Assembly (NCBI GenBank): GCA_015056905.1
Contig: SVFI01000014.1
Location: forward strand, 1-58,639
Direction: 5' to 3'
DNA length: 58,639 bases
From: Lachnospiraceae bacterium
Lineage (GTDB): Bacteria; Bacillota; Clostridia; Lachnospirales; Lachnospiraceae
This document shows positions 18,342 through 27,218 of this stretch, one piece after another. Made by a program: the position numbers and the translations under genes. Positions within the stretch are counted from its first letter, which is position 1. The number at the start of each line of letters is the position of its first letter. The notes under the pieces are model-generated. The model saw nothing but the letters and a program-made list of their open reading frames with translations. It had not been told where the DNA came from and did no database searches.

Positions 18342-19544
18342 TTATTTTACAATTTCCGTCACTCTGATACCGAAACTCTCTTCGATTACAACAACCTCTC
18401 CCTTGGCAACGAATTTGCCGTTGACAAGCACATCAATCGGTTCTCCTGCAATCCTATCAAGCTCTATAATCGTACCAGGCGTGAAATCAAGAATCTCAGC
18501 AATCGACTTCTTTGTCCGTCCAAGTTCTACCGTTACCTCAAGCGGAACATCCATAATCAGTCCAATGTTTTCCTGACTGACTCCTGCAGGCCCTCCTGCA
18601 CTGAACGCCTGGAACTGCGCCGGCTGAATGTTCATATTCTGCTGCATCGGCATCATCTGAGGCATCGCCATTTGCGGCATTGCCATCTGTGGCATTCCGT
18701 ATCCCATCGCCATCGGGTCCATCTGAGGCATCGCCATCGGCTGTGGTTCCGGCTGTGCCATCGGCATTGGCTGTGGCGCCGGTACCGGTTCAACTTTCTC
18801 CGGTACATACGGCTGTGGTTCCGGCTGTGCCGGTGCCGGTTCTTCTCCCATCTGATTACCGATAAAGATATCATACAGGGACTTGGCAAAATCAATCGGA
18901 TACAGCTGCATAATCGTACTGTCTACCAAATCATCAATCTGCATCCTAAACTCGATTTTAACGAATTCTTCATCCAGGAACGGTGCAATATCTCCGCCTC
19001 TCTTATTCTCCAGCAGGTTAACGAGACTCGCATCAGGCGGGCTGATGTCAATCATCTTCCCAAGCATGGAGGAAAGGGAGGTTGCGGAGGAACCCATCAT
19101 CTGGTTCATTGCTTCGGAAATCGCACTCAAATGCAGTTCTCCGAGTTCACCTTCCGTATTCGTTCCGTCACCACCCATCATAAGGTCGGTGATAACCTTT
19201 ACATCGTGTTCTCTTAATATTAAAATATTAGCTCCGTCGAGCCCCACCGTATATCGAATCTGAATAAATACACATGGTCTTTCCTGGTCATCAATAAAAT
19301 TGTCCCATGTGGCAACCGACACAACCGGTGTCGTAATATTTACCTTACGGTTCACGAGCGAAAACAGTGTTGTCGCCGATGTTCCCATACTGATATTGGC
19401 AATCTCTCCGATGGCATCTTTCTCGATGTCACTGAGTTCAACGCCGCCGGCTTTCGGTTGTTCATCTGCAGCCGGTGCATCTCCGCCAATATCCATGCCA
19501 CTTAGTAACGCATTTATCTCATCTTGAGACAGCATACCGTCCAT
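18342..19544 (-). CDS. fliY: Flagellar switch protein / CheY-P phosphatase FliY (FliN fusion)
   Basis: The 400-residue protein begins with a CheY-binding-type peptide (MLSQDEINALLSGMD). A CheC-like phosphatase domain follows, with both Glu-x2-Asn sites intact (GEIANISMGTSATTL and SEAMNQMMGSSATSL). A linker of about 90 residues rich in Met, Pro and Gln (about 225-312) joins it to a C-terminal FliN domain (PLEVTVELGRTKKSIAEIL). It is both a C-ring subunit and a CheY-P phosphatase. The ribosome binding site is GGAGG, 8 bases before ATG. The linker contains DNA-level tandem repeats. Confidence 0.95.
   Translation of the reverse strand: MDGMLSQDEINALLSGMDIGGDAPAADEQPKAGGVELSDIEKDAIGEIANISMGTSATTLFSLVNRKVNITTPVVSVATWDNFIDDQERPCVFIQIRYTVGLDGANILILREHDVKVITDLMMGGDGTNTEGELGELHLSAISEAMNQMMGSSATSLSSMLGKMIDISPPDASLVNLLENKRGGDIAPFLDEEFVKIEFRMQIDDLVDSTIMQLYPIDFAKSLYDIFIGNQMGEEPAPAQPEPQPYVPEKVEPVPAPQPMPMAQPEPQPMAMPQMDPMAMGYGMPQMAMPQMAMPQMMPMQQNMNIQPAQFQAFSAGGPAGVSQENIGLIMDVPLEVTVELGRTKKSIAEILDFTPGTIIELDRIAGEPIDVLVNGKFVAKGEVVVIEESFGIRVTEIVK
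18655..18831 (-). repeat. Short tandem repeats inside fliY
   Basis: A 15-base unit (plus-strand form ATCTGAGGCATCGCC) occurs at 18655-18669, in diverged form at 18670-18684 and 18685-18699, and again exactly at 18721-18735. A separate 21-base block beginning GGCTGTGG recurs at 18739-18759 and 18811-18831. Both periods are multiples of three, so copy-number changes would keep the frame and only lengthen or shorten the Met/Pro/Gln linker. Confidence 0.8.
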
Positions 19545-19547
19545 GGA

Positions 19548-20528
19548 TTATTCCTCCTCTCTGACTACCGACATTACCCTGACAGCATATTTGTCCTTAT
19601 CCGTACCAGGCAAAGCAGTAAATTTTTTTAAATTTCCAACGTAGACCGGAAGTTCCTCATCTACTTTGGAATCAAGCCGAATCACATCGCCCACCTGCAG
19701 ATTGGCAAAATCCATTACCGAAACAATACTCTTTCCGAGCACTGCCTTAACAGGTACTGTCGTCCGTTTAATCATCGACTCAATATATTCTGCAAAATCC
19801 TCATCACTAACGCTCTGCATTGTGGAGAACCAGAATTTCGTATTTAACTTATCCATGATTTCTTCCAGTGTAATATATGGAAGACATGCATTCATATATC
19901 CCTCGACATCACCGATTCTCACATTGAGCGTAACAATCGCTATCATCTCGTTCGGTGCGATAATCTGCGCAAACTGCGCGTTCGTCTCGATACGTTCCAT
20001 AAACGGATCAAGATCCACCACGTTCTTCCAAGGCTCACGCAAAAGCTGCATACACGCAATCATAATCTTGTCGAGAATCGACATTTCTATTTCTGAAAAT
20101 TCTCTGTTTTTTTCAAGTGGTATACCGGAGCCCCCGAGCATTCGGTCCAAAATCGCAAAACCAAGGTTCGGTGAAAGTTCCAATATAATATTTCCGTTCA
20201 ACGGCACAAAATTGATGATCCCCAGTACAACCGGGTTGCTGAGCGCGTTGGTAAACTCGGAAAAAGTAACCGTCTCCGAGCTGGCCACACTGACCTGCAC
20301 TGTCTTTCGAAGATACACCGGCAGGTTGGTAGACAAAAGACGCCCATAGTGTTCAAAAATAATCTCCAGAGTTCGCAGATGTTCTTTCGAAAACTTAGCC
20401 GGCCTCTTAAAGTCGTAATTCTTCGCTGTCTTCTCCGGCGTTTCTTTCATTTCTTCTACATCCAGTTCGCCGCTGTTTAGAGCATTCAGCAAACTGTCTA
20501 TCTCGCTTTGAGATAAAACGTCTCCCAC
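19548..20528 (-). CDS. fliM: Flagellar motor switch protein FliM
   Basis: A 326-residue FliM with the N-terminal CheY-P-binding peptide (LSQSEIDSLLNAL), a middle domain carrying GGSG (LDRMLGGSGIP) and a C-terminal FliN-like domain (TVPVKAVLGKSIVSVMDFANLQVGDVIRLD). It links FliG to FliY/FliN in the C-ring and receives the CheY-P signal. I prefer the GTG at 20528 (GDVLSQSE) because AGGAG lies 9 bases upstream. The more upstream GTG directly touches that ribosome binding site. Confidence 0.95.
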   Translation of the reverse strand: MGDVLSQSEIDSLLNALNSGELDVEEMKETPEKTAKNYDFKRPAKFSKEHLRTLEIIFEHYGRLLSTNLPVYLRKTVQVSVASSETVTFSEFTNALSNPVVLGIINFVPLNGNIILELSPNLGFAILDRMLGGSGIPLEKNREFSEIEMSILDKIMIACMQLLREPWKNVVDLDPFMERIETNAQFAQIIAPNEMIAIVTLNVRIGDVEGYMNACLPYITLEEIMDKLNTKFWFSTMQSVSDEDFAEYIESMIKRTTVPVKAVLGKSIVSVMDFANLQVGDVIRLDSKVDEELPVYVGNLKKFTALPGTDKDKYAVRVMSVVREEE

Positions 20529-20566
20529 CTGACTCACCTCCTGTTTATCGTAATGTCCGGTAGTAC

Positions 20567-21091
20567 TTACTGCTCTATCATATCCCGGAATGTGACTTTA
20601 TAAATGAACTTGGAGCCGTACATCGTCTGTATTCTGTTGAGGATATCTTCTCTTACCGCATCCCCGCTGTCCGCCTGAATCTGCTCCATCGTATACTCTC
20701 CGAAAGCCTCAACAATCAAGCCCTTAATCAGACTTTCCTTTCCTGCGAGTGCTTCTCCCTCGCCGTATGTCTTATAATCCTTATCCTTCGTATTCATGAC
20801 AAGTGTAACAGACACAAGTGCAAAATGATCTTTACCGTCCGCTCCCTTTTTCAGCGGAATTGTCATCTGTTCCTGAATATCATAAACCGCCGTGTCATCA
20901 ATGGAAACCTCCGGAACATCCTCACCGGCCGCTCCACTCTCCAGCTCAAGATTCAATATCGTTGCAATATCACCGATGACTGCTGCCGTCTTTTTGTTTG
21001 TTGATGTAACACTTATCATAATGATGGTAGAAAACACAAGGTTTACAATCAGCAGTGCAAGAATGATAATCGATAACAAATTCTTTTTCAT
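20567..21091 (-). CDS. fliL: Flagellar basal-body-associated protein FliL
   Basis: The 174-residue protein has a short cytoplasmic start, one membrane helix (about 5-27) and an extracytoplasmic domain with the family-typical ALVSVTLVMN...and LIKGLIVEAF. FliL surrounds the stator units and supports torque and stator recruitment. It follows motAB and precedes fliM. Sequence conservation in FliL is low, so position and layout carry part of the assignment. Confidence 0.9.
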   Translation of the reverse strand: MKKNLLSIIILALLIVNLVFSTIIMISVTSTNKKTAAVIGDIATILNLELESGAAGEDVPEVSIDDTAVYDIQEQMTIPLKKGADGKDHFALVSVTLVMNTKDKDYKTYGEGEALAGKESLIKGLIVEAFGEYTMEQIQADSGDAVREDILNRIQTMYGSKFIYKVTFRDMIEQ

Positions 21092-21113
21092 TTCTATTCT
21101 CCCTTACGCTCTT

Positions 21114-21917
21114 TTAGTAACCGGACAACTCCGTGTAAATCTTAATTTCCACACGCCTATTCTGCGCCCTTCCTTCCGGTGTCGTATTGTCCGCAATCGG
21201 AATATGTTCCCCTCGTCCGGAGTGCTTGAGCACAGAAGGTTCCAGCGACGTTGTCTGCATAAAGTAGTCAAACACGCTCAGAGCCCGGAAACTCGAAAGC
21301 ACATCATTATTCGCGAATTTCGAATTGCTGATCGGAACATTGTCCGTATGTCCTTCAATCTCTATCGTACTCTCCGCATAGCGCACAAGAATCATTCCGA
21401 CTTTATCAAGAAGCGGCTTCGCCTCCTCTTTAAGCTCGTCACTTCCCGAATCAAACAGAAACGCGCCATTAAGCGTCAGCGACACATACTGCGATGTGAA
21501 ATCAACCGAGATATCACCCTCGTATTGGTTATTATCTTCCGCGAGTGCTTCCTCAACTTTCTCTGCCAGTTCTTCCGACTCCGAGAGTTGCTTTTGTTCA
21601 AACTCTTCGAACACATCCACATCCTGTTCGGATTCCGCTGTTTTTCCTGTACTGTTTATGTATTTGTCAAGCTCATTCAGCTGGCTGACACCATTGCTGA
21701 TGAGAATACCGTCTCCAATTGCCGTTGCCCCCGCCTCAAAGATGCTGAATGTCTGCGAAAACGAAGCTGCCACTTCATCAAACTTCTTGGCATCCACACT
21801 GGACATTGAGAACAAAAGCACGAAGAAACAAAGAAGAAGATTCATCAGGTCACTAAACGTGGCCATCCACGCAGGGGAGCCAGGTGCCGGAAGTTCTTCT
21901 TTCTTTTTCTTAGACAT
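21114..21917 (-). CDS. motB: Flagellar stator protein MotB
   Basis: MotB of about 267 residues has the basic N-terminus KKKKEE, a single membrane helix with the proton-binding Asp in MATFSDLMNLLLCFF, a plug/linker region, and a C-terminal OmpA-type peptidoglycan-binding domain (IEIEGHTDNVPIS and NDVLSSFRALSVFDYF). It anchors stator units to the cell wall. I chose the ATG at 21917, which overlaps the motA stop by 8 bases and fits the family start MSKKKKEE. Confidence 0.96.
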   Translation of the reverse strand: MSKKKKEELPAPGSPAWMATFSDLMNLLLCFFVLLFSMSSVDAKKFDEVAASFSQTFSIFEAGATAIGDGILISNGVSQLNELDKYINSTGKTAESEQDVDVFEEFEQKQLSESEELAEKVEEALAEDNNQYEGDISVDFTSQYVSLTLNGAFLFDSGSDELKEEAKPLLDKVGMILVRYAESTIEIEGHTDNVPISNSKFANNDVLSSFRALSVFDYFMQTTSLEPSVLKHSGRGEHIPIADNTTPEGRAQNRRVEIKIYTELSGY

Positions 21918-22716
21918 CCGCCTCACCACCTTCACCCGACGCCGTTTCTCTATCCTTCGGTGCCAGGAATGACTTTAATTTTTCCTCGATAACACGCGGA
22001 TTTTCACCCGCCTGAATCGATAATAAACCTTCCACCATAATCTCTTTGATCATGATTTCCGTATCATTATTTGCTTTCAGCTTACTTCCTACCGGAGTAC
22101 AAATCCAGTTAGCAAGAAGAGAACCATACAACGTTGTAAGGAGCGCAACCGCCATATTCGGTCCGATTGCGGACGGGTCAGATAAGTTCTGGAGCATATT
22201 TACAAGACCAATCAGAGTACCAATCATACCCCAAGCAGGACCCATTGCTCCCAAATCCTGCCAGAACGTCATGTTTCTTTTGTGTCTGGAATCAATACTT
22301 CCAAGTTCTGTCTCCATAATCCCGCGAACAAGTTCAGGGTCTGTTCCGTCAACGATTAACAGGATTCCTTTCTTCAAGAAAGCATCATCCAAATCGGCTG
22401 CTGCTTCTTCTAACGAAAGCAATCCTTCTTTACGCGCAACATTTGATAAATCAATAATCTTTTGTATCATCTGGGCTGTATCAAGATTCGGCGCCTTAAA
22501 AATAAGCATAAAGCTCTTTAATCCGGCTAAATAATCTGCCATGGAGTAACTCGCCATAACGGCAAAGAACGCTCCACCAAAAGTAATCAATGCTGATGGC
22601 GCATTCAGGAAATCCACTATCGCTGCCCAGCCGGCATCTCCGGTTACAATACCAAAGATACAAAGTGCAAAACATATAATCAAACCTAAAATTGAAGCTA
22701 TATCCAAAGCATCCAC
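21910..22716 (-). CDS. motA: Flagellar stator protein MotA
   Basis: The 268-residue protein has four membrane helices and the conserved MotA segment LGAMGPAWGMIGTLIGLVNML...ALLTTLYGSLLANW between helices 3 and 4, plus a cytoplasmic loop with charged residues for FliG contact. With MotB it forms the ion-conducting stator. The start is GTG at 22716 with only a weak ribosome binding site (TAGGCAG), so it may be translated less than its neighbours. A gap of about 205 bases separates it from flgE. Confidence 0.95.
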   Translation of the reverse strand: MDALDIASILGLIICFALCIFGIVTGDAGWAAIVDFLNAPSALITFGGAFFAVMASYSMADYLAGLKSFMLIFKAPNLDTAQMIQKIIDLSNVARKEGLLSLEEAAADLDDAFLKKGILLIVDGTDPELVRGIMETELGSIDSRHKRNMTFWQDLGAMGPAWGMIGTLIGLVNMLQNLSDPSAIGPNMAVALLTTLYGSLLANWICTPVGSKLKANNDTEIMIKEIMVEGLLSIQAGENPRVIEEKLKSFLAPKDRETASGEGGEADV

Positions 22717-22844
22717 CTGCCTATTTTCACGCTAGTATGTAAAAATATCCTTTCTAAACAATTTTACTAGATTTTTCACCTCTTGTCTACTTACTTTTAC
22801 AATTATTTGCATACCCAAAATCTGCCTTTTGTAAAAGATACGTT

Positions 22845-22877
22845 AAGGGCGCTGACCCAATCGGCCACCGCCCTTTT
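22845..22877 (-). other. GC-rich hairpin between flgE and motA
   Basis: The 205-base gap between flgE and motA holds an imperfect 13-bp stem (AAGGGCG arm against CGCCCTT, one mismatch and one wobble) with a short loop. On the minus strand it is not followed by a clear T-run, so it is a weak terminator at best. It may be an attenuator or mRNA-processing site that separates hook genes from stator genes. I found no convincing sigma-D promoter in the rest of the gap. Confidence 0.5.
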
Positions 22878-22921
22878 CATACGATATTTATGTATGATTT
22901 TCTCGATTTAATTATCTTTCA

Positions 22922-24553
22922 TTAACGTTTCAGATTTACAAGCTCTTCAAGAAGCGTATCGGAAACAGTGATAATTCTTGAATTTGCCTGGAAACCTCTC
23001 TGTGTTGTAATCATCTCGGTAAATTCAGAAGAAAGGTCTACGTTACTCATTTCGAGTACACCGGTTGTCATGTATCCGCCGTCTGCCGAAATATCAATAC
23101 CGATTCCGTCAAACTCTCCGGAGTTCATTGTTGCAGAGTAGAGGTTATCTCCCTCTTTCTGAAGACCGGATGCATTGGCAAATGTTGCCACCGCAATCTG
23201 TCCGAGAAGCTTTGTCTGTCCGTTGTCGTATGACGCATAAATCATACCGTCACTCTGAATGGAAATACCAGACATCTCGCCAAGCTTACGTCCCGTACCA
23301 TAACCATCCACATCACCGCTGACCGCGCTAATTGTACTTGTTCCGTTATTGTTGTAGTTGGACGAAGGCGAGAAATCCACATTGATATCTTCAAAAGCAC
23401 TTCCCGGCTGATCTCCGAAACTAAGTACAAGACCCAAATTGTTTGTCAGACCGTTTACACTTAAAATTTCACCTGTTGTCGTATTGTACTGAATCACACC
23501 ACCCGTAATCTGCTTTCCGTCTACCGCAACAGAAGCATCATCCGCACTGATAACACTTGTGATATTCCCTGCTTCTACCAGTGCTCCGAGCGTTGTCGTA
23601 ACACCTGTTCCGTCATCTACATATAACTTGGCAAATTCTTCATATGTTGTATATCCATACGCATTTGCAAGAACCTGCTGTTCTTCTTCCGTCAAGGCTC
23701 CTGCAAGATTGATGTTCTGGGAATTACCCTCCTCATCAAGGTAAGTCATTGTCGAACCATTGATGGTATAACCATTTGCAAGTGTAAGTGTCTTCGCATC
23801 CGGAACCGTTTTTACAGAACCGAGTTTAATATTCGTTGAATCGATTGCGTCACCGTTAGAATCCAAAACTTCGGTCAGCTCCGCAGTATACATTCCTTCT
23901 GTACCTGTTGCTTTCATGGAAATCTTAGCTGTATAAGCATAACCCAAACTATCAAAGAAATTGATACTCATAATTTTGCCTGCTTCGGATGATACCGACG
24001 GGTCGTTTTTATCAATGATACCGGAAACATATGCTTCTGTTGTAGCCGCCGGCGGATATGTCATGTTCTCAGCACTCATGATTTTAAGAGCACTAACTGT
24101 ATCTTTGGCAATCACATCGTTCTGCACCTGCCATCCCTGTACCGTATAACCATTGGATGTCATAGCAAGGTTTCCCTGCCCGTCTACATAGAAAGAACCA
24201 TCACGTGTAAAAAACGTATCCGAACCATTACTTACGATAAATAAAGATTCTCCCGTAATCTTAAGGTCAAAAGGATTACCTGTCGACTGTGTTGCACCCG
24301 CAGTCTCAATAGAAGTAGAAATAGCACCCGTCTTAACACCAAGACCAATCTGTCTGGCATTCGTACCGGCTCTTCCTGTCTCCGGATTGGCTCCGGATGC
24401 AGACTGCGTCGTCTGATACATAAGCTCTGAGAATGTAATTGACTGTGATTTGAATGATGCTGTGTTAACGTTCGCGATGTTGTTACCGATAACATCCATT
24501 TTGGTCTGGTGTGCTTTCAAACCTGATACACCAGAATAAAGTGATCTCATCAT
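22922..24553 (-). CDS. flgE: Flagellar hook protein FlgE
   Basis: The 543-residue protein starts with the rod/hook/filament axial motif (RSLYSGVSGLKAHQTKMDVIGNNIANVNT) and ends with the matching C-terminal heptad helix (MSNVDLSSEFTEMITTQRGFQANSRII...LLEELVNLK). The central part is larger than in enteric FlgE, as is common in clostridia. It polymerises into the hook under the FlgD cap. The ATG at 24553 lies 9 bases after GGAGG. Confidence 0.95.
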   Translation of the reverse strand: MMRSLYSGVSGLKAHQTKMDVIGNNIANVNTASFKSQSITFSELMYQTTQSASGANPETGRAGTNARQIGLGVKTGAISTSIETAGATQSTGNPFDLKITGESLFIVSNGSDTFFTRDGSFYVDGQGNLAMTSNGYTVQGWQVQNDVIAKDTVSALKIMSAENMTYPPAATTEAYVSGIIDKNDPSVSSEAGKIMSINFFDSLGYAYTAKISMKATGTEGMYTAELTEVLDSNGDAIDSTNIKLGSVKTVPDAKTLTLANGYTINGSTMTYLDEEGNSQNINLAGALTEEEQQVLANAYGYTTYEEFAKLYVDDGTGVTTTLGALVEAGNITSVISADDASVAVDGKQITGGVIQYNTTTGEILSVNGLTNNLGLVLSFGDQPGSAFEDINVDFSPSSNYNNNGTSTISAVSGDVDGYGTGRKLGEMSGISIQSDGMIYASYDNGQTKLLGQIAVATFANASGLQKEGDNLYSATMNSGEFDGIGIDISADGGYMTTGVLEMSNVDLSSEFTEMITTQRGFQANSRIITVSDTLLEELVNLKR

Positions 24554-24627
24554 AATGAATGACCTCCTAATCTCTCGTCCGTCTATTCCTTCTGTCAGTC
24601 AGGAATATTAGCCTCCGTAAGGTCCGG

Positions 24628-25026
24628 CTAGTTGATAACGGCTCCGTCAATGTTTGTGAATATGTTTTCTTCTGTGTTGTCTGAACCCATTGCCGTGATG
24701 ACCGTTCTGCTTCCCGTGCTCACGATAAATGCCATGTCATCAATCAGTACAAGTGGTTCTTTGATTCCTTTTCCGCTTGCCTTGTCCGTTCCCTCTTTCA
24801 ATCTTGCAAGCTGCTGTTCGCTGAGACTTAAATTTCTCTCTGCCAGTCGGTTTACGGCGTGTTTGGAAAATTTAAGTTCTCCCGTTTCTCCGCCAATCTG
24901 TGCCTTCTGAGCGAGAATCTGTTCAAAGCTCAGCCCTTCTGCCTGCCTGTCAAGGTTCCCGGTCTGCGCCAAAATATTTTTCGGCATCTGCACTGCGGAT
25001 AAGTATGGACTGTTTTGAATGTTCAT
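24628..25026 (-). CDS. Flagellar operon protein of the TIGR02530 type
   Basis: A 132-residue protein with GELKFSKHAVNRLAERNLSLSEQQLARLKEG and DMAFIVSTGSRTVITAM, the pattern of the small conserved family TIGR02530 that is found between flgD and flgE in Firmicutes. Its function is unproven. Because it always travels with hook genes, a role in hook assembly or control is likely. It has no membrane segment or signal peptide. Confidence 0.85.
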   Translation of the reverse strand: MNIQNSPYLSAVQMPKNILAQTGNLDRQAEGLSFEQILAQKAQIGGETGELKFSKHAVNRLAERNLSLSEQQLARLKEGTDKASGKGIKEPLVLIDDMAFIVSTGSRTVITAMGSDNTEENIFTNIDGAVIN

Positions 25027-25062
25027 ATATATCCTCCTCCATGAGAATGCCTCTGTGATATT

Positions 25063-25716
25063 CTATTTATCGGACGATTCTTCCGAGTTCTTAACCACCT
25101 GTGCCAATTTTTCACGGTAAAGTTCAATCTGCTGCTTCACCTGATCCGCCACAAATGTCTTCTGGTAATCATCCATTCCGTCATATGTTTCGATAACTTC
25201 CGTAATCGCTTCTTTGTCTGAAAGCGAAACTTTATCCACTTCCGGAAGTTTTGCTACATTACCTACCAGTGTAGATGCCAGCTCATAGGCAGTTAAATAC
25301 TTCTCATCACATACATATGTCACATCATCAAGCGAATACAGTTCCTCGTCGATTGCCACAAGTGCTTTTCCGTTTTCATACTTCACGTAGTCAACTTTAC
25401 CCATGATAGTCGATTCTACACCGTTGTCGCTAGTTGTTGTAATCTGAACCGTCTGACCAACCAGGCTTGATGCTCGGCTTAAATCCATGCTCTGGCTCAT
25501 ATTCTGCATCTGTTCTACTTCCGAGAACGTTGCATACTGTGCAATGTATTCCGTGTTGGATGTCGGTTCCAACGGATCCTGGTATTTCATCTGTGCAACG
25601 AGGAGCTGGAGAAAATCATCTTTTCCTAATGTGCCTTCTCCCTTCTCAGACGCCTTTGAAACGGTCGATGTTGCGTTTGCTACCATACCATCTTCAATAA
25701 TCGCAGATACACCCAT
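25063..25716 (-). CDS. flgD: Hook cap protein FlgD
   Basis: The 217-residue protein has the diagnostic N-terminal segment KDDFLQLLVAQMKYQDPLEPTSNTEYIAQYATFSEVEQM (about 31-70), then a small beta domain (LVGQTVQITTTSDNGV...AIDEELYSLDDV) and an unusual C-terminal helical extension rich in Lys/Glu. FlgD caps the growing hook and is shed later. It is encoded just after fliK. The classic Ig-like C-terminal domain seems replaced by the helical tail. Confidence 0.92.
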   Translation of the reverse strand: MGVSAIIEDGMVANATSTVSKASEKGEGTLGKDDFLQLLVAQMKYQDPLEPTSNTEYIAQYATFSEVEQMQNMSQSMDLSRASSLVGQTVQITTTSDNGVESTIMGKVDYVKYENGKALVAIDEELYSLDDVTYVCDEKYLTAYELASTLVGNVAKLPEVDKVSLSDKEAITEVIETYDGMDDYQKTFVADQVKQQIELYREKLAQVVKNSEESSDK

Positions 25717-25729
25717 TGTGTTTCCTCCT

Positions 25730-27151
25730 TTATACCCGGAAATTCAATCTGTTGCCGCCCATTCGCATCATCTCAATCTGCAAACGGTCCGCATCTGATA
25801 TTTCCGCATCTTCTAAATCTTCCTGACCGATTTCATTCAGGTCAAGTATTTTTCTTCCTTTTTTCTTTTCACTTGCAGCCTGTTCTTCCGCTTCTCTTCC
25901 ATGCTGGTCAAGATTCTGTTCAAACTCGTGCGTTGCCACCGTTACTTCTACCGCGTCGATTTTAAGCCCCTGTGCCTGCAGTGACTCACGAAGCTGTATC
26001 ACCTGGCTTTCCAAAGCTGCCCGAACCGCCTCATCCTGTACTGCAAGACGTGCACTGACCGCTCCGTCCTTCGCTACAACCTGCAGGTTCACTGTTCCGA
26101 GTTCTACCGGATGGAGCTGAATTTCCATCGAAGAAATCCTCTCAGAATGATGCACTCTTACATAATCCGAAATCTGGTTAATCAGTTCTCTTGTCTGCTC
26201 CACATCAAGTCGCCCTTCAAACAGCTCATCCGCCACCTGATTTACGGCATTGAAATGATTTCCTGCCGCCTGCATATTCTGATTTCCCTGCATAAGCGCT
26301 GCACCGTGCTCTTCATCCGCTCCGGAATGCTGCTTATCTGCCGTCTCTGTTTTTTCCGGCTCCGCCACAAGTTTCTGTCCCAATGTCTCTTCGTCCGGAA
26401 CTGTTTCCTCCGTCTGTACTGCATCTGTCACATTCAAACGTTCTGTTTCTACGACTGCCACCTCACTGCTTACTACCTGCTCCACCATATCCGGTGTCTC
26501 CTCCGCAAGCATTTCCGGCTGCACTACATCTTCGCCGCTTTGTGAAATCTGCATTTCATTTGCCATCGCAATCTGCTCATCGATTGCCGCCTGAAGCTGT
26601 TCCATGCTCATACCGAGACTGTCTGCTGCCGACTGCAGTTCGTTTTGCACGTTCTGCGTAAGCTCTGTCACCTGTGCAAACAAATTTTCATCTGTTAAAA
26701 CATCTATTGTCTGCATTCCTGTAAGCTGTGCCGCAAGTGCTGCCATATTTCCCTGCGTCAAAAGATCCATCACACTAAGCCCAAGCACTTCCATCGCCTC
26801 GCGTACTTCCTCTTCCGATACACCAAGCTCATCGGCAATCTCTTTTACAACAGCTTCTTCCTTCGCATCCACTTCTTCTGCAATCTGCTCATCCGCAACA
26901 TCATCCTTCGGCTCAATCTGCTCTGTCTCACGGATTTCTTTACGACCGGTATGCTGCGCTGCGCTTTTCTCCGCATGTGTTTTCACCTCGGAACTCTGAA
27001 CACTTCCTGCGCTTTCATCCTGCTGACCGGCAGACGCAAATTCCATAGCTTCCGAAAACTGAACACTTGCATTTGCAGCAGTTGCTTTCGCCGTGTTTGC
27101 TGAGGCAACAAACCCTGTCTTCTGCATTTCCATAATTGATGCACTCGTCAT
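25730..27151 (-). CDS. fliK: Hook-length control protein FliK
   Basis: The 473-residue protein has a long, low-complexity, acidic N-terminal half rich in Glu, Gln and Ala, the ruler part. A conserved C-terminal Flg_hook domain follows (MEIQLHPVELGTVNLQVVAKDGAVSARLAVQDEAVRAAL, about 340-410), which contacts FlhB to switch substrate specificity. The tail is highly charged. It lies between the motE-like gene and flgD. Confidence 0.92.
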   Translation of the reverse strand: MTSASIMEMQKTGFVASANTAKATAANASVQFSEAMEFASAGQQDESAGSVQSSEVKTHAEKSAAQHTGRKEIRETEQIEPKDDVADEQIAEEVDAKEEAVVKEIADELGVSEEEVREAMEVLGLSVMDLLTQGNMAALAAQLTGMQTIDVLTDENLFAQVTELTQNVQNELQSAADSLGMSMEQLQAAIDEQIAMANEMQISQSGEDVVQPEMLAEETPDMVEQVVSSEVAVVETERLNVTDAVQTEETVPDEETLGQKLVAEPEKTETADKQHSGADEEHGAALMQGNQNMQAAGNHFNAVNQVADELFEGRLDVEQTRELINQISDYVRVHHSERISSMEIQLHPVELGTVNLQVVAKDGAVSARLAVQDEAVRAALESQVIQLRESLQAQGLKIDAVEVTVATHEFEQNLDQHGREAEEQAASEKKKGRKILDLNEIGQEDLEDAEISDADRLQIEMMRMGGNRLNFRV

Positions 27152-27218
27152 ATATGCCCTCCTTTCTGATAGATTATACTAATCCTCAGAATGTTTATCG
27201 GACATTTCCGCCCAAAAC

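Noticed and set aside
18150..19217. Plus-strand open frame of 355 codons opposite cheY and fliY
   Set aside because: The His/Arg-rich repetitive translation is the mirror of the fliY Met/Pro/Gln linker repeats and has no independent support.
22717..22921. Sigma-D promoter for motAB
   Set aside because: No GCCGATAA-type -10 element with a TAAA-type -35 was found on the minus strand in this gap.
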